Source: JANXVY01 sp031365425
GTDB lineage: Bacteria > Pseudomonadota > Alphaproteobacteria > Rhizobiales > Hyphomicrobiaceae
Direction of reading: 5' to 3'
DNA: 5,994 nt
Assembly (NCBI GenBank): GCA_031365425.1
Contig: JANLYB010000226.1
Location: 1-5,994 of the forward strand
The notes below the pieces were generated by a model, which was given only the letters and a program-made list of their open reading frames with translations, was not told where the DNA came from and searched no databases. Shown here piece by piece: positions 5,078-5,994 of the stretch (position 1 is the first letter of the stretch; every line of letters starts with the position of its first letter). The position numbers and the translations under genes were made by a program.

Positions 5078-5123
5078 TGTTTGGACTATTAGCCCAAAAA
5101 GTAGACAGCGTGCAGCAAGAAAG

Positions 5124-5994
5124 ATGATCACGATGACGGTTACGAAGGCCGGCACGACTATTGGACTCGAATTGCTGACGACGGACGAGATGGCGCGGGC
5201 GGACGCGCGGGCGGTGGCAGGCGGCGTGCCGTCACTCACGTTGATGGAGAACGCGGGGGCGTCGGTTGCTGAGGTGGCGGCGGGGATGGTGGTGCCCGGG
5301 GCGCGGATCGTCGTGCTGTGCGGGCCGGGCAATAATGGCGGGGATGGGTTTGTTGCGGCGCGGTTGCTGGCGGAACGGGGGTATCGGGTTCGGGTGCAGT
5401 TGCTGGGATCGCGGGTTGCGCTGAAAGGCGATGCGGCAGCGATGGCTGCGCGGTGGAGCGGCGCCGTTGAGCCGCTTGGAGCGCAAACAGTTGGGGATGC
5501 GGATCTTATTATCGATGCGATCTTTGGCGCTGGTCTGGCGCGAGCTGTCGATGGGGAGGCTGCGCGTGCCATTGCTGCGGCGAACGCAAGCGGCGTTCCT
5601 GTCTTGGCCGTCGATGTGCCCAGTGGACTCGATGGGAGCACGGGCGCCGCGAAAGGGCCGGTGATCAAAGCAACTAAGACGGTGACGTTCTTCAGACGGA
5701 AGCCCGGGCATGTGCTGTTGCCGGGGCGGGATTTGTGCGGCGAGATCGTCGTGCGAGAGATTGGGATGCCGGCGGCGGTGGCGGGGCAGGTTGGCAGTCA
5801 GGCCTGGTTGAATGAGCCAGGGTTGTGGTGTGGGCAGTCTCCGGAATTTCGGACCGATGGGCATAAGTATACGCGCGGGCATGCGGTGGTGGTTTCGGGG
5901 CCGATGCATGCGACGGGGGCGGCTCGGTTGGGTGCGCGAGGGGCGCTCCGGATCGGTGCAGGTTTGGTGAGCGTCGCCAGTCCAATGGAGGCGG
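5124..5994 (+). CDS. nnr: Bifunctional NAD(P)HX epimerase / dehydratase (Nnr), 3' end outside window
   Basis: This enzyme repairs hydrated NADH and NADPH. The N-terminal YjeF domain epimerises R- and S-NAD(P)HX, and the C-terminal ribokinase-like domain dehydrates the S form using ADP (or ATP). 290 residues are present and the reading frame is open at the edge. The epimerase domain shows LLTTDEMARAD (17-27), SLTLMENAGASVAE (37-50), CGPGNNGGDGFVAAR (66-80), DAIFGAGL (131-138) and VDVPSGLDGSTG (163-174). The dehydratase domain begins at HKYTRGHAVVVSG (247-259) and TGAARLGARGALRIGAG (264-280). About 200 residues should follow outside the window. ATG 5124 and ATG 5133 are both possible starts, and ribosome sites are weak at both; the conserved domain begins only near residue 16. 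It is divergent from glnB across 254 bases, a common alphaproteobacterial arrangement. Confidence 0.95.
   Translation, partial: MITMTVTKAGTTIGLELLTTDEMARADARAVAGGVPSLTLMENAGASVAEVAAGMVVPGARIVVLCGPGNNGGDGFVAARLLAERGYRVRVQLLGSRVALKGDAAAMAARWSGAVEPLGAQTVGDADLIIDAIFGAGLARAVDGEAARAIAAANASGVPVLAVDVPSGLDGSTGAAKGPVIKATKTVTFFRRKPGHVLLPGRDLCGEIVVREIGMPAAVAGQVGSQAWLNEPGLWCGQSPEFRTDGHKYTRGHAVVVSGPMHATGAARLGARGALRIGAGLVSVASPMEA

Noticed and set aside
5075..5668. Minus-strand open frames opposite nnr
   Set aside because: Shadow frames rich in Pro, Ala, Ser and Arg. The plus strand encodes clear Nnr motifs.

Overview
The window reads as chromosomal, GC-rich alphaproteobacterial DNA. The gene order nnr / glnB / glnA, a sigma-54 type promoter in front of glnB, a TPP riboswitch in front of thiC and the strong G+C bias at third codon positions all fit that class. 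The genus cannot be fixed from the sequence. There is no sign of phage, transposon, tRNA, rRNA or CRISPR.

Left part (1-1300, minus strand) is a thiamine operon. A putative promoter (1268-1296) starts transcription at about 1261. The transcript opens with a complete TPP riboswitch (about 1163-1262), continues through a small four-helix membrane protein of unknown function (664-1074) and then, after a 26-base gap, into thiC (637 leftwards, cut by the window edge). The membrane protein is the most interesting unknown, because its position implies a role tied to thiamine.

Middle part (1326-2985). A minus-strand gene encodes a beta-hydroxyacid-dehydrogenase-like Rossmann protein (1326-2096) that lacks the family's catalytic Lys and Asn. 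Divergent from it, across 173 bases in which I see no firm regulatory site, is a plus-strand gene for an exported ClpP/crotonase-fold protein (2270-2929). That gene converges on glnA, and the two share a strong two-way terminator (2939-2964).

Right part (2985-5994) is the nitrogen-control locus. glnB (PII, 4531-4869) and glnA (type I glutamine synthetase, 2985-4394) lie on the minus strand. They are preceded by a near-consensus -24/-12 promoter (4970-4985), a consensus IHF site and several inverted repeats. A second promoter and a hairpin lie between glnB and glnA. PII signals nitrogen status to the adenylylation machinery that acts on glutamine synthetase. Divergent from glnB is nnr (5124 to the window end), the bifunctional NAD(P)HX repair enzyme, a neighbour of glnBA in many alphaproteobacteria.

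No wholly new multi-gene system is evident. The best leads are the riboswitch-controlled membrane protein, the catalytically altered dehydrogenase-like protein and the compact glnB/nnr control region. No stretch longer than 300 bases lacks a gene.
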